Notes under the pieces: generated by a model
What the model saw: the letters and a program-made list of their open reading frames with translations, nothing else
Databases searched by the model: none
Told to the model about the DNA's origin: nothing
In this document: one piece after another, positions 10,680 through 22,341 of the stretch
Layout of the letters: every line of letters begins with the position of its first letter
How positions within the stretch are numbered: the first letter of the stretch is position 1
Program-made: the position numbers and the translations under genes
DNA from: Mucor racemosus
Taxonomy: Eukaryota; Mucoromycota; Mucoromycetes; Mucorales; Mucoraceae
NCBI GenBank assembly: GCA_027405735.1
Contig: JAPEHQ010000001.1
Span: forward strand, 558,001 to 622,000
Direction: 5' to 3'
Length of the DNA: 64,000 nucleotides

Positions 10680-12248
10680 GTAAATAACAAAGTTGTTTAC
10701 TAAAATAAAAAAAATATAAAAATAAAAACAGTAGAAATACAATTATAATCCGCAAAAGGTTTTATTGTTTAGATATACGAAATAAAGACCAAGAATTAAA
10801 ATCAGAATTCAATATATTTATTGCGCATATTTCTTAAGGAAAAGATAAAATAAGCTCTAATCAAATGTATAATGGGTCATGTGTTTATATGCTTTAGGAG
10901 CGCGAATATTGGATGGATATCTAAGTTGACCAGAGCCAGTAAAAAAAAGAGATCCAAAGTTAAGAATATGCAGAATATTCTTGATCGAACAATAGACTTA
11001 AAGATTCTTCTACATTATGAATCAGCTCATGTAGAGTATCCCATACCTATTCCTAGTTGGCTGATTCTTAAAGAATATCCCAACCCTCGGATTAATTGAC
11101 ACAAAACCACTCATACCTATTTCCAATATTGAAATAAAGTTTACAGCATCATTCATCATATCTCCCTCATCTACGACCAAATCTGGATAATCCATTTATA
11201 ACTCTAAAAGTGAATGATGCCATCAATCCTATTTCCATTATGTAATCCCTAATGCTCGTTAATCTAGTCTAAACTAAACATTCATTACAAAAGATTTCAG
11301 AAAATTTAAAATAATTGAAAAAGTATGAGGGTATTATAGGAATTTGGAGAACTTGGATACTGTACCATCAGACTTAAATGGATGTACAATTAGTAATCTT
11401 CTAGCTTTGAGTACATTGTTATTGATTTAATATTTTAATAGGTAAATCATCATGCAGAGAATTGATCATAAAGGATTGATTTCAAGTGTGACAATATCGA
11501 CCTTTTGGAAAATCGTTGTTTATTATTATTATATTTATTTTATGTGATCTTGAATTAAAGGGTAGTTTTTATATGCTTGAATCTTATTTATATTGATAGT
11601 GCAACTTCAATATAGGTGATTAGTTGACTAAATTGATATCTTTATTTATTATTATTATTGATCTGGATAGAATTCTATTTTTATATATACAGTATGTCAT
11701 TTGTGTAACTGATTGCAACGTGATCAAGAGTACTATCATCTACACGACATGTATTGTTCGAAAAGATATTTCATATTTTTAGCATGCATTTGTTATTGTG
11801 TTCAATTGAAGCGTTTTTAGTATGTAATTCCACTGCATGGACTTTTATATTGATTTGACATTGAGATCCTGGGATGTAATTTAAGGCAATATTGAACAAT
11901 TAGATCTGTGATTTGTTTGGTAGTAATCTATGGATTTAAATGGATCAATCATAATTTAACCTTTCTTGCAGATATTGTGAGTTGCCTTGTTTTAATGCTG
12001 CGCTAAATGTGCTTGGATGTTGATTTGATAGCTACTTGATTGATTAACCGCTGGGATGAAATAATATGGTGTAATAATTGAGGCCCAAGCGTTCTTGGTA
12101 ATTACTGGATTAAACTTATTACGCTAGGAGTTTCTTATATCCGATATCAAGACTTTCAACTTCAATGCATGTCGTAGTCAATAGATTGTAAGATGTATTG
12201 ATACTGTAGAAGGTGATAATAACATTTGGTACTTGATGACATACAACA
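10680..12248. repeat. Dispersed repeat R3, rearranged copy 1
   Basis: Positions 10690-10765 and 11285-11835 match 37093-37790 in direct orientation. Positions 11985-12248 match the two ends of the element at 36900-37869 in reverse orientation. So this locus seems to hold a direct partial copy followed by an inverted copy lacking its middle. It is interrupted by a solo LTR at 10766-11280. Confidence 0.6.
10766..11280. mobile_element. Solo LTR-like insertion (family S3)
   Basis: A 515-bp unit with 7-bp inverted ends TGTTTAG...CTAAACA sits inside R3. Flanks are TTTAT (10761-10765) and TTCAT (11281-11285), a target duplication with one mismatch. The uninterrupted site at about 37165 reads TTTTTATTACAAAAG. 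The mismatch suggests an older insertion. Confidence 0.7.
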
Positions 12249-13731
12249 CAGTATATGATTCATATTTTTGCCAATGGTCACTCTTCCAAAAAAAAAAAGC
12301 CGAACAATCTCCGGAAGCGGCCATCTAATGATATTTCCAAGCTTTAAATCTCTAGAAAAAATCACCGGACAGCCTGGACGCAGTTGTTTAAATACTCCAG
12401 ACAGCTATAAGATGCATGTATCGAAATTTCATACAAAAATTAAGGGTCGGCTGTATTGCTATTAATTATTCAAAGATTTATTTTAAGTACAGCATAAATA
12501 CAACCTACAACATTATTGTCCTAATAACGGATTTAACTTGAAAAGTATAAGATGATACAACCAGATTTAAAAAAAGTCCATAAAATCACAAATTTAAAGG
12601 ATTTATATATAAAAGCACTACGGCCAACCTGTGCTGCACAAGATAATTTTGTTGTGCCTAGGTGGGCTGCATTACTATAGCCTGAACTGTTGTGCCCACT
12701 AAATAGGGCTAAAACGATAACAAGATGCACATGGGCACAACATAATAAACTGCCCACGATCACAACGCTAAGCCTGTATGTGCAGAATAATAGATTTTGC
12801 CCATGTGCATAACATTAATCCCATGTGTGCATAATAGTAAAATTGCCCATAAGCATATCATTATCCCTATTTATGCATAATAATAAAATCTAACCATGAG
12901 CATAATGAGCTGATTGTATGGGCACAAATTGGTTTGTTGCATTTTTTACTGGAATGGGTCTTTAAATTATATTTGTTTTTATTAATATAAACCATAGACA
13001 ATACAATTCAATACATTGTTGATGTAGAACAATACATGCAACTACCAATATATTTAATATTTTTATCATTTGTACAGTAAATGTGTTTATAGCTATAATT
13101 CTTACGGCAACAATGGTTTTTGCTTGAGCATAAACTTAAATAATACTTACTGCTTAAATTTATATGCAAGCCAAATTTAAGGTTATAAATGTTATTTTAT
13201 CATTCATAAAATTTAAACAAATTAACCTTCTTTAAACTTACTATTTTAGTTTATTACAATTGTCAGCTGTATAAAGATTTGTTTTCAAGCATAGCTAGGA
13301 TCAAAGCTGTGGTTATTAAGTAAGGCATTAGATTATTCTTTTTTTGTTGTTTCTCAGTATATCATTTAAATGTTATCACTTTCCTGGAACATTTCTTGAG
13401 TTTGCAGCCAGTTCTAGCTTTTTATTGAGTAGATATAAATATTATCATTCTTGCCTTTGATTTGATCTGGTAATTAAGAAATACTACGTTTAACAGTATA
13501 GTAGTAAATAATAATATTTGATCATAGTAGAATGCGGTTAAATAAAAATACCAGTCTCTAATATAGACTGATATTTATATTAAAATATTAGTTCCTGATG
13601 TTAGCATGCGTTTGCAGATAAAAGAAAAGAATACCAGCTTGACAGTCTTTGATATACCTTATCAAACGATGAATATATCCTTGGAATATAAAAACAAAAA
13701 GAGAGAAACAACACACGTAGAAAAGGATTAC

Positions 13732-14196
13732 TGTGGATTACATCCATTTAGATCTTCATTTCATCTGGTGTCTAACTTGAATTACCGCTGGGATAAATCA
13801 GGAATCACTTTGATTTGACATGTCTGATGGATACAGCAAGTAATCGTATAACCGAGATGTGGATCCTAGCAAATTATAATTATTGACCTGTGATTTAACG
13901 AAAGAATGAGCATTTGGATATTGTGTGGATATATTGGAATCATGCTTCCATGATTCGATAGTAGTATGATGATAGACGCATGGAATATGACCTTGCTTGA
14001 CTTGCATGTTGAACATCATGGTTTGACAAATGTTCTAAATTGGTAATTCGATTAGAAATTATGTATAAATAGAAGGAAATATTCCTTGCAAAGAAGAGTC
14101 AATTAAGTTCTACTTGATAATAAAAACCTAACGTTATCTAGTCAAATTCCTATTGTTTTCTATGTTTTTTCGGTGAATATCTCTACCTGTTCCACA
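13732..14196. mobile_element. Solo LTR (family S4), TSD ATTAC
   Basis: A 465-bp unit has 6-bp inverted ends TGTGGA...TCCACA and perfect flanks ATTAC (13727-13731 and 14197-14201). R1 copy D shows the uninterrupted site (AAAAGGATTTTCAAGGC near 61425). An internal stretch near 13910-14055 resembles 60140-60260, so it shares ancestry with the S5 unit. Confidence 0.85.
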
Positions 14197-15186
14197 ATTA
14201 CTTTCAAGACTTTACATTATTTAGCGCAATTAAAACCCTGCTAAATTGCTCATTTCAGCCAATGTAAAAGCAGCATTACAGCGCATCAACCCATAAACTA
14301 AACAAAATAGGCAATATCTGTTATCATAAAAACATACATTTTTCTGCCAGAAAACCGTCTGTCATATCATACATTCATTAAAAAATTACAAAAGAGAGCC
14401 CGTAGAGAAACGCCGTGATTGAGCATAACAAGACAACAAGATTGAACGGCTAAGTCTCTTATACTATCGTCTATCAATTTTAAATAAAAAAGCTTTTTTT
14501 ATATAACTTTTCGTATATTTAACCATGTACAGTCTGAAAATTCAGACTTTGTAACGGACATTTTCGGGGCTCATTTTTATCCTTACCAACCCTCATGATT
14601 TTCATCAAAAAACAGAAAAATTAAATTTTGATGCCAAAATCAACGGTTAAATATACTACATTGTGAGAGAAAATTGTAGCCATGACTAATACGCATCTTA
14701 TAAAAGCTTAATAATAAATGTTAAGTAATGAAACTTAGCATTTTTGGTCCAAAAACCGTTTTTTGATTAAAGGATTTTCATGTTATATTTTGCAATAAAA
14801 ATGTTTATTATTTTTTATTGAGCAAATAGGGCGCTAAATTCTGCATATGTGTATATTTTTTATTTTTATAATTGGTAGTAGAATTAACTCTAGATTTGCA
14901 AAACCAAAAAAAAAAAAAATTAAAAAATGTCAAAATTGAGGATCTGGACAAAAATAATTTTCTAAATTAATATTCCACTTATAAGCCTTGCAGGTCTTAA
15001 AAATAAGAGATTTTATAATACTGGAGAAATTTTTCAAGAATTTACGATGATGTACCCACTTGATCCAAGCTTATTACTGTAAATCTTTATACATGTTAAT
15101 ATTGTGTGGTTATTTATTTGGTGATAATATAGTCTTACTTTATAATTATTGCGCTAGAAGTAATTTATATTAAGGTTTAGTCTTAC

Positions 15187-15418
15187 CTCCTCCAATATCA
15201 TAAACATAAACATGGACATCACGGGAACCTATTGCTACCTTTTACACTCTTTGTCCCAAGCCAATTTATTCAATACTTTACCAGAACCAACTTAAGCACT
15301 TACAAATGATTCCTCGGTATTTGCATTCACATCAGATAAATCAAATTGACCTGTTCCATCTACTACTACAGTTGTATCAAATGTATCATCAGTCTGCCTT
15401 ATGATAAATGTCCATCTA
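15187..15418 (-). pseudogene. Dynein intermediate-chain fragment in R1 copy B
   Basis: Minus-strand blocks VDGTGQFDLSDVNANTEE, VGSGKVLNKLAWDKE and a degraded VYVYDIG-like end align with the C-terminal WD40 region of dynein intermediate chain. Compared with copy A there is one extra G before the splice donor. The TAA stop upstream of VGSGK is shared with the other copies. Confidence 0.7.
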
Positions 15419-15750
15419 AAATCAGAAACATTCCATTGCCATTGTTATAAGCTATGAAAAGCTCAATTTTTAATAATACAGCAATTAAATACAAGACCAT
15501 ATTAATAGCATATGGAGAGTACTTAACATCTAATAAGTAAGTTGGATGAAGTATGCTTCCAAACCCTTTGAAAAATCCTGAGGCAAACACAACATCTTGG
15601 TCCTGTAATTTCTATCCATCAAAGTGTTGCGATTTTCACGATACAATGAATGCATCTTTTATCAATCTTGATCTCCATGTACATTGAGTAACAGCTTTTA
15701 CAAGTTGTATTTTCTCTGATTCATTAATATTCAGTCATATTAACCGATGA

Positions 15751-16638
15751 TTTGTAGCATTGCCAAAAAAAAAAAAAACGAATAAATGCTTCAAGAATTG
15801 TCTGCATGTATATCAAATTATGCGATTTAATAGCAATTATTGCGCTTAACTATGCTTTTTGAACCGATTGATGTTAATTAGAATATCAGAGTAATTAATA
15901 CTTTCATTCAAAGTAAGCTCTGTTTTATATATTTACACTCACCCATTCAGTAAATTACATTGCATTTAGTATCCGTTATATTAATCAACTAACGTTATCT
16001 TGATCCGATACATTTGACAATTAAGTGCCTAAATTACACTTGAGCTACTACCAGGTATCGCCACAAAACAAATCTCATACAGTTCGACGGAGCATCATAA
16101 TTTGAACCATTTTTTGTGTGTTCATATTGCATAGATCTGAGCTCTCTCACACATTCATAGATCTCTGCATAAACCATATCTCTATCTATTCAATTTAACT
16201 GAAAAATACTGAACGCCAACAGCGTACTTAAAAAAATGCTTTGCTTTATTGCAAGTCAACACAACTAATTTAATGCTAGTTTAGCGTCAGCAATTGGATC
16301 AGATAAATTTGAGATTAGACGACGCCTTTTAATAGTTTTGCATACCATCATCATGAGCTGATAATGAACTGTTATTATACATACGCTAATCAAGGATGGT
16401 GATTTAACTCTAACGAATGAACGAACAAGTCGATTGGCAGTATCAACGAAATATTAGAATCAGATATAGCAATTGAATGGGCAAGAGACGATAAACCATG
16501 TAAATTAGCATAATTAAATTATTTCAAACGTTTTGAACTGAACACACCTTTGCTTTTGACCTATAAAAATTGATTTATTACTAAAATCAAATAACAAGCT
16601 AGTAAGAAATGATTATGATGTACCTTTGATATAAGATA
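15751..16638. other. Left flank of the retrotransposon, no gene seen
   Basis: AT-rich with no convincing ORF. A segment at 16131-16155 (TAGATCTGAGCTCTCTCACACATT) recurs next to the start of R1 copy D at about 59312-59334. Otherwise I see nothing. Confidence 0.5.
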
Positions 16639-16948
16639 TGATCTATCAGAATTACAACATTCGATATATAGAAGATCTCCGACAAATCTAGCAGATCTTA
16701 TCTATCCAGTAACTGGTTCCTGTCACCCAGGAACTAACAATGAAACATAACTTATAGCAATATTACCACTGAAACATAACATGTTATATTCATACACATT
16801 AATAATAATATCTATTGTCACATCTAATGGATCCCTGTCCACTAGATCTTATCACACAATTCCAATAACTATATAAACCCATATTTAATTCATTCTAATA
16901 AACGGTACTTTTTACGTTGATTTTAATTTATAAAGTCTCGATAAATCA
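16639..16948 (+). repeat. 5' LTR of the chromovirus
   Basis: This 310-bp LTR has a TATA-like box CTATATAAACCC near 16870, probably the promoter of the element's RNA, with the start expected about 25-30 bases downstream. It is identical by eye to the 3' LTR. No typical tRNA primer site (TGGT...) follows the LTR. Confidence 0.95.
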
Positions 16949-16980
16949 TTTTTTAAAATCTCATTTAATCGTTTATTATT

Positions 16981-19900
16981 ATGCCAAGAAATTCTACAAG
17001 ATCCTCTTTTCCTGTTCCTGAAGGTGATGCCAATCCTATTGAAGTCGAGGTTATCGATGAGGCAACCATGCAAGAAGGTGAAATGTCTGGGTCTGGTACT
17101 GAGAAATCAACTCCTATGGATGTTGATTCTGATGAAGCATCTGCTAACAGCAAGCAGAGCAAGTCTTCATTTTCATCATCAGAAGATGAAAAGAACGATA
17201 GAAGTTCTTCGTTGAATATCAACAGTGACGAACGTTTGAAGTTGGTCAAAGTGATTGATCAACTAAAATTAGAAGTATTCCATGCTACAATGAAGGGAAT
17301 AACTGGACAAGAAGGGTCTATAGAAGCCAGAACTTTGAGTGCTGCTACCAGAAAGCTTGAAATAGCGCAAAAAAGTTTTACATTATTGTTCCCGCAAGAA
17401 AATACGATGGTTCCAGCTGAAACACCATGTTTCCAATGGAAGGGACACGTTTTCAACCGAAGAAAACCTATTTTTTTGAACATAGAAGATTGTTTGCACC
17501 ATTTTGAAAGAGTTTTAGAAGCGCACAGACTTAGTGTGAACGATAATTGGCAGCGTTTGGTCCCAGCTCGTCTCTCTACTGGTATGGCGAGATGGTATGC
17601 TACTCGTATGGAGAGCAAAGAATTTACCTCCTGGTCTGATTTTAAAATAGCAATTGTAAGCAAGTACGGTCGTAACCAAGCTGATATAAAGGAAGAAGCC
17701 AGAGAAAAATTAGAGAAAATTCTCTACAAGAAGACTGATTCATTTGAAGGTTTCATGGAAGAATTCCAAGAATTAAAAGTTGCAGCAGACATTAAAGACG
17801 AAGATTGCTTAATCAGATATCTGTTCAAAGCGTTACCTGAAGAACTTGTAAAAGCTACCAAATTTTATCTCAATTTGAATACAGACAAACAAGAAGTCAA
17901 TATCGATTTTATTATTCCAAAGGTAGTTGGAACTTATGAAGCATTATTCAAAGAAAAGTGGGATAAAGAGATATCTCGAAGTTATTTAAATCATAGAAGC
18001 AACAACAATTATGGGAACAATAGTCATCGCCATAGTACACAAAAGAAGTTTTTTGACAAGAAAAAACATAGCAATTTCAGCGACAACTTGTCATCTAAAG
18101 GAAAATCTCAAATCAAATGCAAGTATCATCCTGGCTTAACAAATCACTCAGAAGAAGATTGCATTTTAGCTCCAGATGTAAAAAAGAGAATAGATAAAGC
18201 ACAAAAGAGATTTGGAATGTCAGTAAAGATTTGCAATAGATGTAAAGTTCCCAACTACAAATATGGACACGAATGCAAAGCAGAAGATTTAGAGAAAGTT
18301 TTCAAAATTAAGCAAAAGAAAGCAATTGTACCAGTTGAAGTAGAAGTCAACGATGACGAGATGGATACAGATGACGAGAGTGAATCCAAGATGCATTTTG
18401 CTGCTCTTAGTATTGAAGACAAAAAAGATTGTAAGTTAGAAAATAGTGATTTTTCACAACCACCTAAACATTTAATGAATAATAATTCACTAATTTTACC
18501 AATTACTTTAGAAAGTAAAAAGTGCATTGTAAAAACATATTTCTTGTTAGATACAGGCGCATCATTTAGTAGTATTTCACCAGCTTTAGCTGTTAAATTA
18601 GAAGTTGAAGTTAATAATAAAAATAATTTTGGTATAATTAAGACTTGTCAGAAAGATAATGTAGTGAAAAGAATGGGTTGTACAGATGAGAAAATTAAAC
18701 TTACTTATAATTCAAGGGTTTGCAATGTCAACTTAGAAGTATTTGATATATTTAATGGTTTACATGTAATAATTGGAATGGATTTGATTACTCAATTTGG
18801 TATCACTATTTCCAATTTAGCAATGGATTGGGATGACGATAATAATTATGAAATTCCATGTATTGATCCTAATCCTTATACCCCTAATAATCAACCTTTC
18901 GGTACTGAAAGTGAACGTAACCGATTATTTGCAGAAGTAAATCCTTTATTAGAAGCAAACAAACAAATTGATCCAAAGGCACATTGCACATTACCAGGAA
19001 GTACATTGCGATTACATGTACAAAAGGATCATGAACACAAGATGTATAGGGCACAATGGCCATTAGAAGAAAAGGTAAAACCTATTGTAAAAGCACAAAT
19101 TACTAAGTGGTTAGAAAATGGTGTAATAGAAAGAGCACCACCAGGAAACCCATATAATTCTCCACTTTTTCCTGTGCGAAAGAAGAATGCACAAGGCGAA
19201 TATAGTGGTGATAGTCGTATAGTGATGGATTGTCGTTTAATCAATGCTGCACTAGATCCAGCTAAATCTGACCGTTTTCCATTGCCATTAATCTCAGAGT
19301 TGCACAGAAAAATGTCTAAGCATTCTATATATACTGTCATTGATCTTTCTCAGTGTTTCCATTCTTTTGCCATACATTTCAGCTCAAGAAAATTCTTATC
19401 CTTTACTGATCCAACGACAGGACTTCAATACCAATATGCCAAAGCCCCTATGGGATTAACTCCGCTCTCATCATTTGTGCAACGTCAACTTACAAATTTA
19501 TTCTCCGACATGAATGCTGTAACTACCAACTTTATAGATGATATCACAGTACATACAGAAGCAGACATGGAAACGCATATAAAATACGTCAAAATAGTCA
19601 TTGAACGTCTTACCGAAGCTAATTTAACCATTAATGCTGCTAAAACTCATTTAGCACAGAAGAGCATTAATATTTTGGGATTTTGCCTATCAGAAAAAGG
19701 TTTAGCCCTAGACCAACGAAAAGTTAGTAATATTTTAGATTGGAACCCTATCGTTGCAAATAGTAGAGAACTTGCTTCGCGATTAGGATTAATTAATTTC
19801 TTTCGTGCACATTTACCATGTTTATCCACTTTGACTGCACCGTTAGATAGTATAAAAAATGCACCAGATATTAGCAAAGTCTGGAAAGATGAACATACTA

Positions 19901-22053
19901 TTGCAATGAAAAAAATACAGCAGTTATTAGTCAATGCTCCTGTTTTATCAGCACCTGATATGAGACATGATATGTATTTAGTTACAGATAGTTCAGCATA
20001 TGGCATCGGTGCATGTTTATATCAAGTAAAGAAGAAACGTGTTTATTATTTAGGTTTTATAGCACGAAAACTTACTAGTTGCGAAATGCGTTGGGGCAGT
20101 ACCAAGCGCGAATTATTAGCAGTCGTTTATGCCTTTAAGAAATACCGACAATGGCTTTGGGGTAAAAAATTTCATTTGTTTGTAGATAACAAAGGACTTT
20201 TATATTTACATTCCCAAGAAAAATTAACCAGAATGATAGAAAACTTCTATGAAACTATTTTTGAATTAGACTTTGATATCACCTTTTGTGCCGGAATACA
20301 CAATATTCTAGCCGATAGACTTTCTCGCATTTTTGAACATGGTACCAAAAAGCTAGAGGGGGGTGATGGTATGGCTAGAAGAGCTACAATAGTACAAAAA
20401 AGAACTAGAGATAATAAAAGTTTAGATAGTAGTAATAAGAAGGTCAAATTAGTAACGGAAACCTTATTAGAAGAAAAAGAAGATATTGTTGACGTACATA
20501 GAAACGTTATTGATGATAATAAAACAGATGTTGCTACAAAAGAAACAGTTGTTACTACAGATGAAACAATTTCTAATGGGAAAGATGCAAATGATTTAGA
20601 AGCAAAGAAATCTCCAGATACAGATTTATTTATTTATGCATCACATTTAGATATTTATGAACAACCAAAAGATGAAAGTGAGAAACAAACTTTATTAGAA
20701 AAAGCACACTTACTTGGGCATTTTGGTGTTACAGCTATGGAGCAAGTGATCCATGAAGAATATCAGATGCATTGGAAAGGTTTACGCAAAGATATAGAAT
20801 ACTATGTCAAGAATTGTAGTAAATGTAGAGTATTCAATTTAGGTAAACACGTTTACCATCCACCTAAAAGTATTATTCCAAATGCAGTATTTGATCATAT
20901 AGTTATGGATCTAGGTACATTCGACGTTACTACCCCAAGAGGAAATAATTATATGATGGTTGTTATGGATTTGTTTTCAAGATTTATTATTTTAAGAGCT
21001 ATACCAGATAAATTAGCTACTACAATCGCAAAAGAATTAGTATCAATATGGTCGTTGTTTGGCTATAGTAAAGTCATAACCCATGATAACGGAAAAGAAT
21101 TTTCCAATAAATTATTAGAAGCTATAGCACTACATGCTGGTGTAGAACAAGCAGTTTCATTACCATTTAATCCTTTAGGAAATTCTAATGCGGAATCTGC
21201 AGTAAAATCAGCTAAGGGAATCATAATTAAGATGTTAGAAGGAAGAGCTGAAAATTGGGATCTGTATTTAGATGGAACAGCATATTGTTTAAATTTACAT
21301 AAATCAAGATTGCATGGTATGATGCCATTTGTTGTAGTTTTTGCAAGATTACCCAATGAGTTAACAGATTACTCTAAAATAAAAGCAGTTCTCCCTGAGC
21401 AGGAAATAGATGTTAAAGCATTAAAAGATAAAATCAAATTAGTTGATAAAATTTTAGTACCTGCAATTAAAGAGCAGATTGTTAAAACTAAAGAAGCAGA
21501 TAATGCATATTTTAGAAAAAGACATAAGATATTAGAAAACCCTTTTCCAATAGGATCTTCAGTTATGATAAAGAATGTAGAGAAGAATAAAAAGACTGAT
21601 CCAAATTATGAAGGACCATATAGTGTTTATGGTTATACCAAGAATGGTAGTTATATACTACAAGATAAAGCAGAAGCATTTTTATCGCGAGATATACCTA
21701 CATCTCATATTAAATTGATCAGTGAAAATGGTATTAGACCAGAAGAAAATAATCACATTTTTGAGATCCAAGCTATTCTTAATCATAGAGGAGAAGAACC
21801 AAATCATGAATATTTAGTCAGATGGAAAGGTTATGATTCATCATATGATTCATGGGAACCTCCAGCTATGTTTGATTCTAAAGAAGTAATAGAAACATAT
21901 TGGTCCAGACGCAATGCAGGGCAATCTAATAGTAAGAGCAAAGGCAAAAAGAATGCTAAGCCAAAATCAGTAAACAAACGAAAAGTTGAATCTCGACAAG
22001 AAAGATCAATTAGAAGAAAGGCACGCTTATTAGCTGCTACTACAAGAAAATAG
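16981..22053 (+). CDS. Gag-Pol polyprotein with C-terminal chromodomain
   Basis: A single 1690-residue ORF starts only 32 nt after the 5' LTR. Residues about 140-330 form a retrotransposon Gag domain. Cys/His clusters follow at 380-394 (CxxHx5HxxxxC) and near 418-432 (CxxC...HxC), in place of a standard CCHC knuckle. Protease active site is DTGA (D524). RT has the FIDD box (D853, D854). RNase H starts near D1003. Integrase shows H1243/H1247 with C1278/C1281, then a D1310, D1369, E1405 triad with D,D35E spacing. A GPY motif is at 1545-1547. A chromodomain (about 1592-1650) keeps three aromatic cage residues (F1594, W1615, Y1618). Gag and Pol share one frame, so their ratio must be set by processing or another route. 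All catalytic residues are present; probably competent. Confidence 0.97.
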   Translation: MPRNSTRSSFPVPEGDANPIEVEVIDEATMQEGEMSGSGTEKSTPMDVDSDEASANSKQSKSSFSSSEDEKNDRSSSLNINSDERLKLVKVIDQLKLEVFHATMKGITGQEGSIEARTLSAATRKLEIAQKSFTLLFPQENTMVPAETPCFQWKGHVFNRRKPIFLNIEDCLHHFERVLEAHRLSVNDNWQRLVPARLSTGMARWYATRMESKEFTSWSDFKIAIVSKYGRNQADIKEEAREKLEKILYKKTDSFEGFMEEFQELKVAADIKDEDCLIRYLFKALPEELVKATKFYLNLNTDKQEVNIDFIIPKVVGTYEALFKEKWDKEISRSYLNHRSNNNYGNNSHRHSTQKKFFDKKKHSNFSDNLSSKGKSQIKCKYHPGLTNHSEEDCILAPDVKKRIDKAQKRFGMSVKICNRCKVPNYKYGHECKAEDLEKVFKIKQKKAIVPVEVEVNDDEMDTDDESESKMHFAALSIEDKKDCKLENSDFSQPPKHLMNNNSLILPITLESKKCIVKTYFLLDTGASFSSISPALAVKLEVEVNNKNNFGIIKTCQKDNVVKRMGCTDEKIKLTYNSRVCNVNLEVFDIFNGLHVIIGMDLITQFGITISNLAMDWDDDNNYEIPCIDPNPYTPNNQPFGTESERNRLFAEVNPLLEANKQIDPKAHCTLPGSTLRLHVQKDHEHKMYRAQWPLEEKVKPIVKAQITKWLENGVIERAPPGNPYNSPLFPVRKKNAQGEYSGDSRIVMDCRLINAALDPAKSDRFPLPLISELHRKMSKHSIYTVIDLSQCFHSFAIHFSSRKFLSFTDPTTGLQYQYAKAPMGLTPLSSFVQRQLTNLFSDMNAVTTNFIDDITVHTEADMETHIKYVKIVIERLTEANLTINAAKTHLAQKSINILGFCLSEKGLALDQRKVSNILDWNPIVANSRELASRLGLINFFRAHLPCLSTLTAPLDSIKNAPDISKVWKDEHTIAMKKIQQLLVNAPVLSAPDMRHDMYLVTDSSAYGIGACLYQVKKKRVYYLGFIARKLTSCEMRWGSTKRELLAVVYAFKKYRQWLWGKKFHLFVDNKGLLYLHSQEKLTRMIENFYETIFELDFDITFCAGIHNILADRLSRIFEHGTKKLEGGDGMARRATIVQKRTRDNKSLDSSNKKVKLVTETLLEEKEDIVDVHRNVIDDNKTDVATKETVVTTDETISNGKDANDLEAKKSPDTDLFIYASHLDIYEQPKDESEKQTLLEKAHLLGHFGVTAMEQVIHEEYQMHWKGLRKDIEYYVKNCSKCRVFNLGKHVYHPPKSIIPNAVFDHIVMDLGTFDVTTPRGNNYMMVVMDLFSRFIILRAIPDKLATTIAKELVSIWSLFGYSKVITHDNGKEFSNKLLEAIALHAGVEQAVSLPFNPLGNSNAESAVKSAKGIIIKMLEGRAENWDLYLDGTAYCLNLHKSRLHGMMPFVVVFARLPNELTDYSKIKAVLPEQEIDVKALKDKIKLVDKILVPAIKEQIVKTKEADNAYFRKRHKILENPFPIGSSVMIKNVEKNKKTDPNYEGPYSVYGYTKNGSYILQDKAEAFLSRDIPTSHIKLISENGIRPEENNHIFEIQAILNHRGEEPNHEYLVRWKGYDSSYDSWEPPAMFDSKEVIETYWSRRNAGQSNSKSKGKKNAKPKSVNKRKVESRQERSIRRKARLLAATTRK

Positions 22054-22341
22054 ATTGATAAAAAAGATTCTGCCTTTTTCCTTGCAAACTGTATTTCATT
22101 TTTCCTACAAGGTTTTTGAATGCACAGAGGTTTTTACAGGCGAATATTTATCAAGCAAATCATTTTATACTATATTAGAGTATTATACCACGCAAATTAG
22201 CAAGTTATCTTATATCAGAATATATTATCAACAAGACTTTTATTATTTTTTCTTTTTTTTCACGGTTTATCAACAAGACGAGACAACAAGCATATTGTAA
22301 TTCATTATTTACCACGTACTTCTTACGCTGATGAGGGGTAA

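Larger units (their letters stand above)
12618..15750. repeat. Composite repeat R1, copy B
   Basis: This has the same order as copy A: CTACGGCCAACCTGTGCTGC start, GTGC/GCAC-rich end to about 12940, AT-rich body, then the dynein fragment (15187-15418) and about 330 bp more of shared sequence ending near 15750. It is interrupted by the solo LTR at 13732-14196. Minus-strand frames beyond the dynein fragment (15399-15700) look partly coding but are broken and unrecognised. Confidence 0.75.

Noticed and set aside
16965..17249. Reverse-strand frame overlapping the start of Gag-Pol
   Set aside because: It is the antisense shadow of the Gag Ser/Glu-rich region, with no start context and no known domain.
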